Of a stretch of 64,000 bases of DNA, positions 45,294 through 52,898 are shown piece by piece. A program made the position numbers and the translations under genes. The notes beneath the pieces are model-generated. The model made no database searches. It saw only the letters and a program-made list of their open reading frames with translations, and was not told the origin of the DNA. Source of the DNA: a virus; IMG/VR virus record IMGVR_UViG_3300042564_001032, positions 1 through 64,000 of that record; one strand, 5' to 3'. How positions within the stretch are numbered: the stretch's first letter is position 1; every line of letters begins with the position of its first letter.

Positions 45294-45457
45294 CCTTTCT
45301 TTGTGTAGTCAACTTTCCCAACATCGTACTTATATACAATAGCTCTAATTCTAGATTGCAACAACTGAAGATAATCTTCTATTCTCTTTTTCTCTGCCAT
45401 TAAAACTTCTAAGTCTTTTGAATCATTAACAGATTCATCCATTTTGATTATCTTCAT
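45290..45457 (-). CDS. Small charged helical protein (last early-arm gene)
   Basis: 55 residues, from ATG 45455-45457 to TAA 45290-45292. Mostly charged helix (DLEVLMAEKKRIEDYLQLLQ). Its stop codon overlaps the plus-strand stop of 45078-45293, so it closes the early arm. No recognised family. The tight placement against the terminator supports it being real. Confidence 0.5.
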   Translation of the reverse strand: MKIIKMDESVNDSKDLEVLMAEKKRIEDYLQLLQSRIRAIVYKYDVGKVDYTKKG

Positions 45458-45477
45458 AGTATCTAATTATTATTATT

Positions 45478-45669
45478 ATGATTATTTCAGTGCATCCGAT
45501 TCCAGAAACAGATCCAAATATACAATTTCAGGTGATATATTTATGCACTAAAATGGACCCCATTGATTTACTGAGCACTTCGTATATAAATGATTTTATA
45601 TCTGATGATGAAGGAGTCGACGGGGGGATTGACGACCCCTTCTTGTTATCATATATATACGCTAATTAA
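45478..45669 (+). CDS. Doubtful small acidic ORF
   Basis: 63 residues, acidic, ending in DDEGVDGGIDDPF-like sequence. It is on the plus strand between minus-strand genes and overlaps the end of the metallophosphatase gene. There is an AT repeat before the ATG and no promoter box. It may be real, since no minus-strand gene fills this 200-base gap, but support is weak. Confidence 0.3.
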   Translation: MIISVHPIPETDPNIQFQVIYLCTKMDPIDLLSTSYINDFISDDEGVDGGIDDPFLLSYIYAN

Positions 45670-46706
45670 AATATGTGGCTGAATCTTGCAATCTGCCCGT
45701 GCAGTTTGTGATGCAAGAAACCTTCAACAGCCTTTGGTGCATGCACATATCCATTTCTGTGATGCCATGAATCAGCTCCTGACGGACTTCTTAAAGCCTC
45801 GATAGTAACTCCCATGATATCTTTTGAGCGTTTGTGGTGGATGTGATGAATGTAAAAGTATTTGTGTTTACAAGAAGACCAATCAGTTCCTGACTCGTGA
45901 GCCATAAGTAATGGCAAATCATTTTCTTTTGCTCCGTCTCCGTGTGTAGTACCTATAAGGTTGTTATAGTATCTGTAATATTTTCTGTGGTTGATAGAGC
46001 AATTAAATTCAACATTCTTATCTCTACTGAACCAAGACTGAATTGTATCAGCTAAAAAGAAACCATTTGTGTAGTCGTGATTAGAGGGGTCGTACTGAAC
46101 GAATACATTAGATACTTCTCTAAGTGTTTCAATAATCTCTACATGCAATCTTTTAGCAATCAAGAAATTATCATACCACATTCCGTCTGTATCTTGCGGA
46201 GTTCCAGATGTAGTCTGTCTTTTAGGTGTATCTACATGCAGAATATCGTTTCCGATTACGTATAGTATTTGGTCTACATTGAACGCAGAAGCTTTTTCAA
46301 GTATACCATACACGCCCTGCATTACTCTGTCAACAGCAATCTTGTTGTTATACTCATCATTTGTTTCAAATGCAGAGCATAGTTTACCGATATGTATATC
46401 GGCAGGGTCAATAACCAAAAGATGTGCATCTTCAGGTCTGTTAAACGGAGTTCTTTGAATCTCTAAATACTCAGGAGCATATTCTTTCATTTCTGATATA
46501 ATAGCGTCTTTGACGTCATTATAACTTACTTGAGCTCCCTTGACATTGATTGAGAAGTGTTCTCCTTTGAACCAATAGTGCTTAACATCTTGTACAGGAA
46601 TGCCTTGTTTTTCGCATTCCTCAGAAAGCGCTTCGTGTTGAGACCTGATATCTTTTAAGATATCGAATTCGGCCTCTGTAATCCGAGGTCTGATTTCTTT
46701 TTTCAT
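45666..46706 (-). CDS. Calcineurin-like metallophosphatase
   Basis: 346 residues. The five metallophosphoesterase blocks are visible: DIH (103-105, in PADIHIGK), GND (152-154), NHD (209-211), H255 in GTTHGDG, and HIH near 288-290. An N-terminal helical extension (1-90) is extra. Such enzymes bind two metals and cut phosphoesters; phages often carry one in the replication arm, where a DNA-nuclease or nucleotide-hydrolysing role is likely. Substrate not predictable from motifs. Confidence 0.9.
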   Translation of the reverse strand: MKKEIRPRITEAEFDILKDIRSQHEALSEECEKQGIPVQDVKHYWFKGEHFSINVKGAQVSYNDVKDAIISEMKEYAPEYLEIQRTPFNRPEDAHLLVIDPADIHIGKLCSAFETNDEYNNKIAVDRVMQGVYGILEKASAFNVDQILYVIGNDILHVDTPKRQTTSGTPQDTDGMWYDNFLIAKRLHVEIIETLREVSNVFVQYDPSNHDYTNGFFLADTIQSWFSRDKNVEFNCSINHRKYYRYYNNLIGTTHGDGAKENDLPLLMAHESGTDWSSCKHKYFYIHHIHHKRSKDIMGVTIEALRSPSGADSWHHRNGYVHAPKAVEGFLHHKLHGQIARFSHIF

Positions 46707-46732
46707 GTATTTATGGGTTAGGTTTTGCTAAA

Positions 46733-47101
46733 CTACAACTTTTTAATAAACTCAACAACTTCTCTGCACTCTTTTTGATTTTTTGGTAAAAATATATGAG
46801 GCTGTTCTCCGAATTCACTATAAAGCCTGTACTTTAAGAGCTTCCACTTTAGCTTATTGTCATTCCTCTGAAACCCTTTGGTGTCAACTATTACAGACTT
46901 CCCTTTCTCTGTTAAATCAAAATCAACAGTTAGTGTCATTGCCCTAATGGACTTTCCTTGATACTTAAATGTTGGATGAAGTAAGTATGGAACTTGAAAA
47001 TCAAATTTAATTTTCTCGCTCATTAATAGTTCATAGAAGAATAACTCTAACCTAGAGTCAAACTTCAAACCATACTTCTGCACCTTTTTAATTTGCCTCA
47101 T
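46733..47101 (-). CDS. DUF1064-like PD-(D/E)XK endonuclease
   Basis: 122 residues. The pattern FDSRLELFFYELL near the start, QVPYLLHP, then TLTVDFD (Asp79 region) and VIVDTKG gives the PD...(D/E)xK core, with K in DTKG. This matches the DUF1064 family of phage nucleases, which are related to Holliday-junction or restriction-type nucleases. It is coupled to a small upstream gene by ATGA. Probably acts on DNA during replication or recombination. Confidence 0.75.
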   Translation of the reverse strand: MRQIKKVQKYGLKFDSRLELFFYELLMSEKIKFDFQVPYLLHPTFKYQGKSIRAMTLTVDFDLTEKGKSVIVDTKGFQRNDNKLKWKLLKYRLYSEFGEQPHIFLPKNQKECREVVEFIKKL

Positions 47102-47202
47102 AAATCAGATAAAGAACAGATAAGTAAAAGACCCATCATTAGTAAATATAAAAACAATAGTACTAAAACGGGATGTCCTTCATTATTATTGTCTTTTTTC
47201 AT
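47098..47202 (-). CDS. Very small single-span membrane protein
   Basis: 34 residues: short charged N-terminus, then one membrane helix (about 12-30: VLVLLFLYLLMMGLLLICS). The stop overlaps the start of the nuclease gene (ATGA). Early phage membrane miniproteins of this kind may affect host membrane proteins or block superinfection. No family recognised. Confidence 0.5.
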   Translation of the reverse strand: MKKDNNNEGHPVLVLLFLYLLMMGLLLICSLSDL

Positions 47203-47205
47203 AAA

Positions 47206-47607
47206 TTATATCAAATTTAATTCACTTTTGCTATATGACAATGCAGAACGCAATATTTCTATCTTGTAATGGCATTCTTTAATCAATAGTTCTGTGATGT
47301 TGTTATAAAAGCTACAATCACCTATCTCGTAAGCTATTAGCATCTTTTTTTCTGTTGCAGACCTATCGTCATTATTTAATGTGATAAGTTTAGAGAAAGA
47401 TAATTTCTCTGTAAGGTATTGGAACTGAGCCTTTGCCGTGATACCTAGATACATTACCGATGTAATTTCAGATAGATGTTCTACAATAGCTCTAGGGTCG
47501 CTACAATCAATCTTTTTACCTACAACAGCTCTGTATGATTCATACATTTCTATTGACTTCTCAAAAGCAGATTGCAATGATTTGTCTGTGAATACTTGCT
47601 TCGCCAT
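47206..47607 (-). CDS. Hypothetical helical early protein
   Basis: 133 residues, helical, with two cysteines and no membrane segment. It follows a leader with the early-gene motif AACCAATAAA. Located between the DUF1064-like nuclease and the primase-helicase, it may assist replication, but nothing in the sequence says how. Confidence 0.65.
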   Translation of the reverse strand: MAKQVFTDKSLQSAFEKSIEMYESYRAVVGKKIDCSDPRAIVEHLSEITSVMYLGITAKAQFQYLTEKLSFSKLITLNNDDRSATEKKMLIAYEIGDCSFYNNITELLIKECHYKIEILRSALSYSKSELNLI

Positions 47608-47611
47608 GGTT

Positions 47612-47848
47612 TTATGGTTTTATTGGTTTAATTCTAAGTGCAAATTCTTTGTCTAACTCCTTTGAGTAGACTCTCTTCTTTTGTTTTATAGCATTCTTAA
47701 TAACATTGTGGCCAATAATTAGCTTTTGTTGCGCTAATTTTAATGTCTTAAATTCAATGGCCTTTGCCTTTCGCTCTTCCAAATCTTCAATAGATAAGTC
47801 ATAGGCTAAAATTGTAACTCTTGATTCGTCTATAAACTCGTACCCCAT
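47612..47848 (-). CDS. Hypothetical small basic early protein
   Basis: 78 residues, rich in Lys and Glu and mostly helical (LEERKAKAIEFKTLKLAQQK). It starts one base after the primase-helicase stop. No motif. Probably translated from the same transcript as the primase-helicase. Confidence 0.6.
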   Translation of the reverse strand: MGYEFIDESRVTILAYDLSIEDLEERKAKAIEFKTLKLAQQKLIIGHNVIKNAIKQKKRVYSKELDKEFALRIKPIKP

Positions 47849-47849
47849 T

Positions 47850-49667
47850 TTAAAACTTACATTTATGTTTTAGTAATAAATAATCCCTATTAAAAGGCAG
47901 CATTCCATTTTCATCTACAAATTCAACTCCATTATTCATTCTTAATATACATGGATTTCCTTGTGTAGTCGGTTTGCCACCAGTCTCTTTATTTCTAACT
48001 TTATCAACAGAAATCTCTGTTATCATCCATTCGTATTGGTCTTTAATTTTCCTGTGATAAGTCACAAAGTTATCAACCCTATTGTAAAGTGCAGCACCCC
48101 CTTCGGTATCCGATGCGTGAGGCATCTTTTGGTTGCCATCTTTATCTCTTTCTCTTTGAGAATTGGTTGTACTATGTACTGATAAAAATATAGAGGTATT
48201 GTATCTCTTTGTATAGTTAAGCATTTCGCTGTATGCCTCGTAGTCGTATATGTACTTATTCTTTGCTGCTGTCAACTCCATCTTCAATGAATTGTACGGG
48301 TCAATGAACAGCCCCTTCAAAGACTTATAGTTCATAAGTACTTTAGAGTGGTCTAGTATCTCTCCGTATGTATACATATTATCGGTAGATAGTATAAAGA
48401 AGTGCTCGTCTACAAACTTTAATGAAGCTGCGTGCTCTGAGTCATTCATGCTAGTAATCTTTTTGCCAACAAAAAACTCCATAATCTTCATCTTAACTGA
48501 AGCAGATTGGTTCTCTCCTGTATACAGCATCCAATTCCAATCATAATGCACAGCAGATAAGAAAATAAGCCACAAATTGACCGTTGTTTTGCCAATATGA
48601 CTATGTGCTAGGGACGCATAAAATTCGCCTTCTTTTAGCCTCAAATGTTCATCTAAATGCTTATACCCAAAAGGCATACCCATAGGTATGAGACCAGACC
48701 TGAACTTATAGATAAAATCATCGTCTTTGGACCTAGAAGAAAGAAAGGACAAATCTTCCTCCATAACTCCAATTTCACGTATAGCTTCCCTGTACTCAGA
48801 TTCTACCTCATGTATAGGCCTGGTCATACCATGACGTAATCCGTCTTCTATGGTTCTCTTGGCTAGTTGGATGTCGTCTACATCTTTCTTAGAAATCTCG
48901 TGAGCAAGAATATCGTAAGCAATATCATATTCTATATATTTAGTTGCAACATATCCGCCTAATAGTGTAGCTGCCCTAAGTAGCGTGTGATGCTTTTGTC
49001 CATCAGGAGCTAGTCTAATCATTCTAGAGGCTACATCAATCTTTTTATAATCCGTAAATCCATCTCCCATTTTAACCGAAGATGGTTTTATCTCTTCATC
49101 CTGAACAATATCAAAAAACACACTAGAAGACGTGTTGACGTATATCTCAGGATCATAAGAAACGTACAATACCCTAGCTATGTTTTTGGCTGTTGGGTCT
49201 AATCCAGGTATCTTTTCTAGTAGAGCTTTGTAATGTTGCGTATGCTTATTCCCGTCTCCAATCTTTACTAGGCCATGAAGACCTCTGCCACTAGAAGAAA
49301 TCCATAAGGCGTATATAAATGGATTATTAATTAATTCTTGCTTTGCCTCATTAACATCTTCGATATCATCAATATCTATGGGCACAAATCCGCTATGCTT
49401 TGTCAAAGATTTGTCATCTCTGTAAGAAACGTACTCTGTTCCGTTGTCTCTTGTTTTGGTTATAGGCTTATTAAATTCTCCTGAAAATAAAACGCATGGC
49501 AGTCCTGACTTTAACTCTCTAATTTTGTTCTCTTCTTTACATTGCCTTATCTCGCTTACTTTCTCTTTGTACTTGCCTGTTTCTATCCCTTTTAATACAG
49601 AACCCAATTCGACAAAGTGGGGCTCATGTATTGTAGTAATGTTTCTAAATAAGGTTACTCTCTGCAT
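47850..49667 (-). CDS. Primase-helicase fusion (BT4734-like primase with DnaB-like RecA domain)
   Basis: 605 residues. The N-terminal part (about 55-190) has the BT4734/VirE-type primase-polymerase layout: SGFVPIDIDDI with acidic pair Asp98/Asp100, then WISSSGRGLHGLVKI. The C-terminal part is a RecA-fold helicase with Walker A AHSHIGKTT (354-362), Walker B GLFIDPYN (452-459) and FLSVHSTTNSQRERD (494-508). It should prime and unwind DNA at the replication fork, the function of T7 gp4 or DnaB-DnaG. The Walker A lacks the usual first glycine. Confidence 0.82.
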   Translation of the reverse strand: MQRVTLFRNITTIHEPHFVELGSVLKGIETGKYKEKVSEIRQCKEENKIRELKSGLPCVLFSGEFNKPITKTRDNGTEYVSYRDDKSLTKHSGFVPIDIDDIEDVNEAKQELINNPFIYALWISSSGRGLHGLVKIGDGNKHTQHYKALLEKIPGLDPTAKNIARVLYVSYDPEIYVNTSSSVFFDIVQDEEIKPSSVKMGDGFTDYKKIDVASRMIRLAPDGQKHHTLLRAATLLGGYVATKYIEYDIAYDILAHEISKKDVDDIQLAKRTIEDGLRHGMTRPIHEVESEYREAIREIGVMEEDLSFLSSRSKDDDFIYKFRSGLIPMGMPFGYKHLDEHLRLKEGEFYASLAHSHIGKTTVNLWLIFLSAVHYDWNWMLYTGENQSASVKMKIMEFFVGKKITSMNDSEHAASLKFVDEHFFILSTDNMYTYGEILDHSKVLMNYKSLKGLFIDPYNSLKMELTAAKNKYIYDYEAYSEMLNYTKRYNTSIFLSVHSTTNSQRERDKDGNQKMPHASDTEGGAALYNRVDNFVTYHRKIKDQYEWMITEISVDKVRNKETGGKPTTQGNPCILRMNNGVEFVDENGMLPFNRDYLLLKHKCKF

Positions 49668-49681
49668 ACATATTGATTTTG

Positions 49682-49746
49682 ACCTTGTGCTAGATTCGAA
49701 CTAACTCCTTCATATAGATGTGCTAACCATTAAACACCAACAAGGT
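49682..49746 (-). tRNA. tRNA-like element without an anticodon arm
   Basis: On the minus strand seven perfect acceptor pairs (ACCTTGT with ACAAGGT), a four-pair D arm with GG in the loop, and a five-pair T arm with loop TTCGAAT are present. Only 14 bases lie between D and T arms, where about 22 are expected, so no anticodon stem fits. Total length is 65. No CCA is encoded. Probably a decayed or armless tRNA-like RNA. Confidence 0.5.
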
Positions 49747-49756
49747 ACTTAAAGCG

Positions 49757-49834
49757 CAATTAGTGTTCCCATTAAATAACTCGTTGATTAATAATAATTT
49801 TTAGTTTATTTACACTAATTGAACTTCAGTTAGT
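49757..49834. repeat. Inverted repeats between the tRNA-like element and the SSB gene
   Basis: CAATTAGTG at 49757-49765 is the inverse of CACTAATTG at 49813-49821. The latter also forms an eight-pair hairpin (ACTAATTG with CAGTTAGT, loop AACTT) touching the SSB stop codon. There is no T run, so it is not a clear terminator. Confidence 0.5.
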
Positions 49835-50103
49835 TAGAATGGAAGGTCATCGGTCTTACTAAAAGACTTTGGGGCTGCAGGTTGAACTGCATCTTTGTTT
49901 GGCTTCCATGTATCCAATACAGCAAATGCATTGTATCCGTATTGGTCAGGCGTCTTTTTATCTTTGATTTCGATATTTACGTAGCCTCTGTCATTTTGAT
50001 GACTCTTAAGTTCTTCAATAAACTTTTCTACGTTGATACTAATCTTAGTACCATACTGAGTTTTCTTGCATCGTAATGCATTGATGTAAACAGTGTCTGA
50101 CAT
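49834..50103 (-). CDS. ssb: Single-stranded DNA-binding protein, minimal
   Basis: 89 residues, half the usual SSB length. The beta-rich body is followed by a flexible tail ending in DDLPF (85-89), the acidic hydrophobic tip that SSB proteins use to bind partner proteins. It sits between recombination genes and the primase-helicase. The body shows only weak OB-fold resemblance, so the call rests mainly on the tip and context. The start has the AACCAATAAA leader. Confidence 0.7.
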   Translation of the reverse strand: MSDTVYINALRCKKTQYGTKISINVEKFIEELKSHQNDRGYVNIEIKDKKTPDQYGYNAFAVLDTWKPNKDAVQPAAPKSFSKTDDLPF

Positions 50104-50123
50104 TTTTATGGTTTTATTGGTTA
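50104..50123. repeat. 20-mer early-leader repeat, exact copy of 11399-11418
   Basis: Its complement TAACCAATAAAACCATAAAA forms the leader directly before the SSB start codon. A 19/20 copy precedes the start of the gene ending at 47206. Confidence 0.75.
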
Positions 50124-50132
50124 AAAATTCGG

Positions 50133-50164
50133 TAAAAAAACCCCCGATGTAGAAACACCAGGGG
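50133..50164 (-). terminator. Rho-independent terminator upstream of the SSB gene
   Basis: On the minus strand CCCCTGGTGT pairs with ACATCGGGGG (ten pairs with two G-T) around TTCT, followed by seven T. It ends transcripts of 50194-50466 and upstream genes, so the SSB may need readthrough or its own promoter. Confidence 0.9.
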
Positions 50165-50193
50165 ATTGTCGCTTGTATGTATGAGAATCAATA

Positions 50194-50466
50194 TTAAACA
50201 TTTTCAAGCTTTCCCCATAGAAGTTTTTTCTTTGGGTTCTTGGTAGCCGTAATGGCTACATCAAAGCCATATTCAGAGAGGATGTCAATGACAGCCCCCA
50301 TGGATACGGTTCTTGGCTTCCCGTCTTTGTCCATATACTTTCCAGAGTAGTTTACGAAAAACCAATAGTTCTTTGACTTGTCTTTCGAGTAAATCTCATC
50401 TAGTATTTTGGCGATTTGAGGGTAGGTTTTGGTTAGTTTGGTTTTGGTTATGCCCTTCGCGTTCAT
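50194..50466 (-). CDS. Hypothetical small basic early protein
   Basis: 90 residues, basic, with YPQIAKILDEIYSKDKS and a central segment FVNYSGKYMDKDGK. No cysteine or membrane segment. It is followed by a strong terminator, so it closes the recombination-gene transcript. No family recognised. Confidence 0.65.
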   Translation of the reverse strand: MNAKGITKTKLTKTYPQIAKILDEIYSKDKSKNYWFFVNYSGKYMDKDGKPRTVSMGAVIDILSEYGFDVAITATKNPKKKLLWGKLENV

Positions 50467-50470
50467 GGTT

Positions 50471-50836
50471 TTATTGTTTGGAAATCAGGACGACAGATTC
50501 TAGTTCACCATCATTGAAGTACGCCATAAACGTATAGAATACTTCGTAGGGTTTTCCGTAGAATAAAACATCTCCATTATAATAGCTTTTCTTTGTTACT
50601 TGGTTAATTTTTCGCATCTCTGCCGAAAACAATCCATCTTTATTCTCTTTAGATACTAATTCATACTCGAAGTCTTCAAAGTATAAATAGCCATCCATAC
50701 CAACATGGTAATCTAGGAACTGGCAGTCAAGACTCTTAGTTTGGAACTCAAGGTCTTTAAGGTCTTCAAGCTCCTTTTCATCCTCTATTGGAAGGAACTT
50801 CAAGTCTATTCTGAAGGTGTCGTATCTGCTCGACAT
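50471..50836 (-). CDS. Hypothetical acidic early protein
   Basis: 121 residues, mixed alpha/beta, rich in Asp, Glu, Phe and Tyr. It lies between the exonuclease and a basic small protein, with four bases to the next gene. No recognised domain. Acidic proteins of this size in phage early arms are often host-protein inhibitors or DNA mimics, but there is no direct sign here. Confidence 0.6.
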   Translation of the reverse strand: MSSRYDTFRIDLKFLPIEDEKELEDLKDLEFQTKSLDCQFLDYHVGMDGYLYFEDFEYELVSKENKDGLFSAEMRKINQVTKKSYYNGDVLFYGKPYEVFYTFMAYFNDGELESVVLISKQ

Positions 50837-50891
50837 AGGCTTTTTACAAATAGTGTATTGCGAATATACAATGTTTTTTACAAAAACAAAA

Positions 50892-51650
50892 TTATTTTAC
50901 CCAATACGGCAAAGAAACTTCAAAATCACCTCCTGAATGGAATTCGTATCCCATATCCCAAAGGTTATTCTGCATACATCCATTGAATAGCATTACTAAT
51001 TCAGACACTGTCTTTTTGCCTAGGTTAATATAGTCTTGACTTGCATCTGCTACAACAATATTGTATGGAGATTTAGTTTCGATGATTAGGTATTTTACAG
51101 GCTTGTTTGTAACCATATTATATATGGCAGCTTGTATGTGGTAGCCTCGGTCATAGAAATTGTTGATGATAGTTTTAGGATGTGCGTCTGAAGCCGTCTT
51201 TACTTCTAGCACATAGTTATCAGCTTCTCCATCTATAAATCCTCTGAAAGGCAGACCATCTATATCTTGTCTGAATTCGTTTTCAAATATATTACAATCT
51301 GATACTAGCTTTTTAAAATGGTCCTGCATCATTACTTTTTCTACAAGTCTATTAGCGTCTTCTAGTTCTGACTCTTGCACAACAGACTTGCCTTCTGACT
51401 CACTAATAAACTTTGCGTAAGTGGCTTTGCCTTCTGATGTTCTTCTATCTACGTTTGGCATTACAGCAAACTGAGAATTAAATTCTTTGGGCTGTAGTAG
51501 TAAGCAGTGCAGCATACTGCCAAATATCATTTCTTTACTAGGCTCTTTATCTCCATTCAGGTACGCAATGTAATGCGCAGGGCTTTTAGCAAACTCTTTT
51601 AATGAAGAGTAGCTTAACGGCCTTTCTTGTAGTGTTTCTAGTGTTATCAT
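50892..51650 (-). CDS. RecE-like PD-(D/E)XK exonuclease (recombination)
   Basis: 252 residues. The start LSYSSLKEFAKSPAHYIAYL, the helix GSMLHCLLL with His48, the core GFIDGE...LEVKTA with Asp140, Glu149 and Lys151, and a later HIQAAIYN block match the PD-(D/E)XK exonucleases of phage recombination (exonuclease VIII/PDDEXK_12 type). It would trim duplex ends to single strands for the ERF annealase encoded two genes upstream. Confidence 0.85.
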   Translation of the reverse strand: MITLETLQERPLSYSSLKEFAKSPAHYIAYLNGDKEPSKEMIFGSMLHCLLLQPKEFNSQFAVMPNVDRRTSEGKATYAKFISESEGKSVVQESELEDANRLVEKVMMQDHFKKLVSDCNIFENEFRQDIDGLPFRGFIDGEADNYVLEVKTASDAHPKTIINNFYDRGYHIQAAIYNMVTNKPVKYLIIETKSPYNIVVADASQDYINLGKKTVSELVMLFNGCMQNNLWDMGYEFHSGGDFEVSLPYWVK

Positions 51651-51651
51651 A

Positions 51652-51924
51652 TTATTCTGTTTCGTCGTTTAATATTACCTTGTATTTATATGCAGCAACA
51701 GGATCGCTTGCGTTCAATATGTCTAGTGCATACTCGTATCTCATATTAATCATCTTCTCTACATTTAAGTCAGAGTTTAGTATGTCATACTTCACTTTAA
51801 GGGAATCTAGTGATGCATTTTTATAAAGAAGCTGGTCTTCTAATGTTGAGCATTTATTAGCCTGGTGCAATGCAGTCCATAGTAGAACAATGCACAATAC
51901 AAGAAGTAGCCTTTGCTTTTCCAT
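51652..51924 (-). CDS. Small membrane-anchored coiled-coil protein
   Basis: 90 residues with an N-terminal hydrophobic segment (about 5-18, LLLVLCIVLLWTAL) and a coiled-coil body (TLEDQLLYKNASLDSLKVKY). It lies between the ERF annealase and the exonuclease with one or two bases on each side, so it belongs to the same transcript. Role unknown; possibly it tethers the recombination proteins at the membrane. Confidence 0.6.
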   Translation of the reverse strand: MEKQRLLLVLCIVLLWTALHQANKCSTLEDQLLYKNASLDSLKVKYDILNSDLNVEKMINMRYEYALDILNASDPVAAYKYKVILNDETE

Positions 51925-51926
51925 GG

Positions 51927-52472
51927 TTATCCATTTTTAATTTTTGTTAATTCAGCTTCAACAGCCTTTGATATGTTATAGAATTGTCTAAGTTTAGCTA
52001 CATCTAAATTCTTTGATTCAGCTCTTTTAACAATAGCACTCCAATCCTTGTGCTTATCTGTTAGCCATTCTTTCTGAGGGGCCGCTGTATCTCTTGACAT
52101 AGCTTTCTCTCCATCATCATCTTCGTCTTCAATAACAAGGTTTAATAAGCCTGACAGGCTGTATCTTTTAGCGTATGTTACAGCACTACCATAGTCTTGG
52201 GCAGTCTGCTTTTGAACTACGATAGGGAAGTATGATACCATTAATTCCCCTGTCTCTACGTGGTAGAGATTAGTTTGAACATAAGGCGCTCCATCTAGTA
52301 CAATAGTTGGCTGTGATATCACTAATCCATTACGTGTTAAGTGCGGACTTATGTGATGTTGGATTGCATCTAATTGCGCATACTTTGATTTAAAGAATGG
52401 GTTGTTAGATGACTTTGTAATTGGTTCGCATTGTGATTGAAATAGTGACAATGCTTTTAGTAGATTCTGCAT
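51927..52472 (-). CDS. erf: ERF-family single-strand annealing protein
   Basis: 181 residues. The ERF layout is clear: NPFFKSKYAQLDAIQHHISP, GLVISQPT, YVQTNLYHVETGE, then QDYGSAVTYAKRYSL and the acidic EDEDDDGEKAM. ERF proteins bind single strands and anneal them; with the RecE-like exonuclease and SSB this forms a phage recombination module. A tRNA-like gene lies just upstream on the same strand. Confidence 0.88.
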   Translation of the reverse strand: MQNLLKALSLFQSQCEPITKSSNNPFFKSKYAQLDAIQHHISPHLTRNGLVISQPTIVLDGAPYVQTNLYHVETGELMVSYFPIVVQKQTAQDYGSAVTYAKRYSLSGLLNLVIEDEDDDGEKAMSRDTAAPQKEWLTDKHKDWSAIVKRAESKNLDVAKLRQFYNISKAVEAELTKIKNG

Positions 52473-52493
52473 TTTATTGTTTATTTAGTTCGT

Positions 52494-52575
52494 AGTCAGT
52501 GTAGGATTCGAACCTACATTTAGGAGACTGAGGTTTTTAATCTCAGTTTTCGTCTACCATAACGACTTCCTGACT
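52494..52575 (-). tRNA. tRNA candidate, class-II-like, anticodon uncertain
   Basis: On the minus strand six of seven acceptor pairs (AGTCAGG with ACTGACT), a D arm with GGTAGAC as in Leu tRNAs, a T arm GTAGG-TTCGAAT-CCTAC, and an anticodon arm CTGAG...CTCAG. The anticodon loop is nine bases (ATTAAAAAC), which gives TAA (Leu) or AAA depending on alignment. The variable region is about ten bases without a clear stem. Length 82. It looks like an altered Leu-type tRNA. Confidence 0.55.
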
Positions 52576-52730
52576 ATATCGGTTGTTCTGGCACAACCAT
52601 AAGCCCCTTTGTTTTCTTTATGCGTATGAACAAATGCTGCTACTATAACACACTTGGCAAGAAAACTATGTCTAACCCAACCGCAAGGCATCGGTTCTAG
52701 GGCTTTCTAAACTATAGTAGCATTTATTAC
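52576..52730 (-). ncRNA. Structured non-coding segment upstream of the tRNA candidate
   Basis: Nested inverted repeats without an open frame: TGCTACTATA (52638-52647) with TATAGTAGCA (52713-52722), ten pairs; AACCG with CGGTT inside; AAGCCC (52601-52606) with GGGCTT (52700-52705); and a hairpin GGTTGT-ACAACC (52581-52598). A -7-type box, TAGTTTTG on minus (52737-52744), lies just upstream. It would be co-transcribed with the tRNA candidate. Confidence 0.5.
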
Positions 52731-52748
52731 TTATTGCAAAACTACAAA

Positions 52749-52898
52749 CTATTTAAATAATACCCTAAATAATTTTTTGAATTCTGCTATTATATCGTAT
52801 ATCACACCTGAGTATATTAATCCCCATATCCATACTAAATATGGAATGAAGAATGTAAATATAAATATCAGTGCTCTCTCTTTTTTATCTTTTACCAT
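52749..52898 (-). CDS. Small membrane protein
   Basis: 49 residues. After a charged start (MVKDKKERA) comes a long hydrophobic stretch (about 10-36: IFIFTFFIPYLVWIWGLI) and a basic tail. A plausible early membrane miniprotein, part of a set of such genes in this region. No ribosome-binding site stands out. Confidence 0.45.
   Translation of the reverse strand: MVKDKKERALIFIFTFFIPYLVWIWGLIYSGVIYDIIAEFKKLFRVLFK

Noticed and set aside
50887-50894. TAATTTTG on minus as a promoter for the gene starting at 50836
   Set aside because: The distance to the start is long, no TTTG at 19-21 bases upstream, and the stretch is simply A/T-rich.
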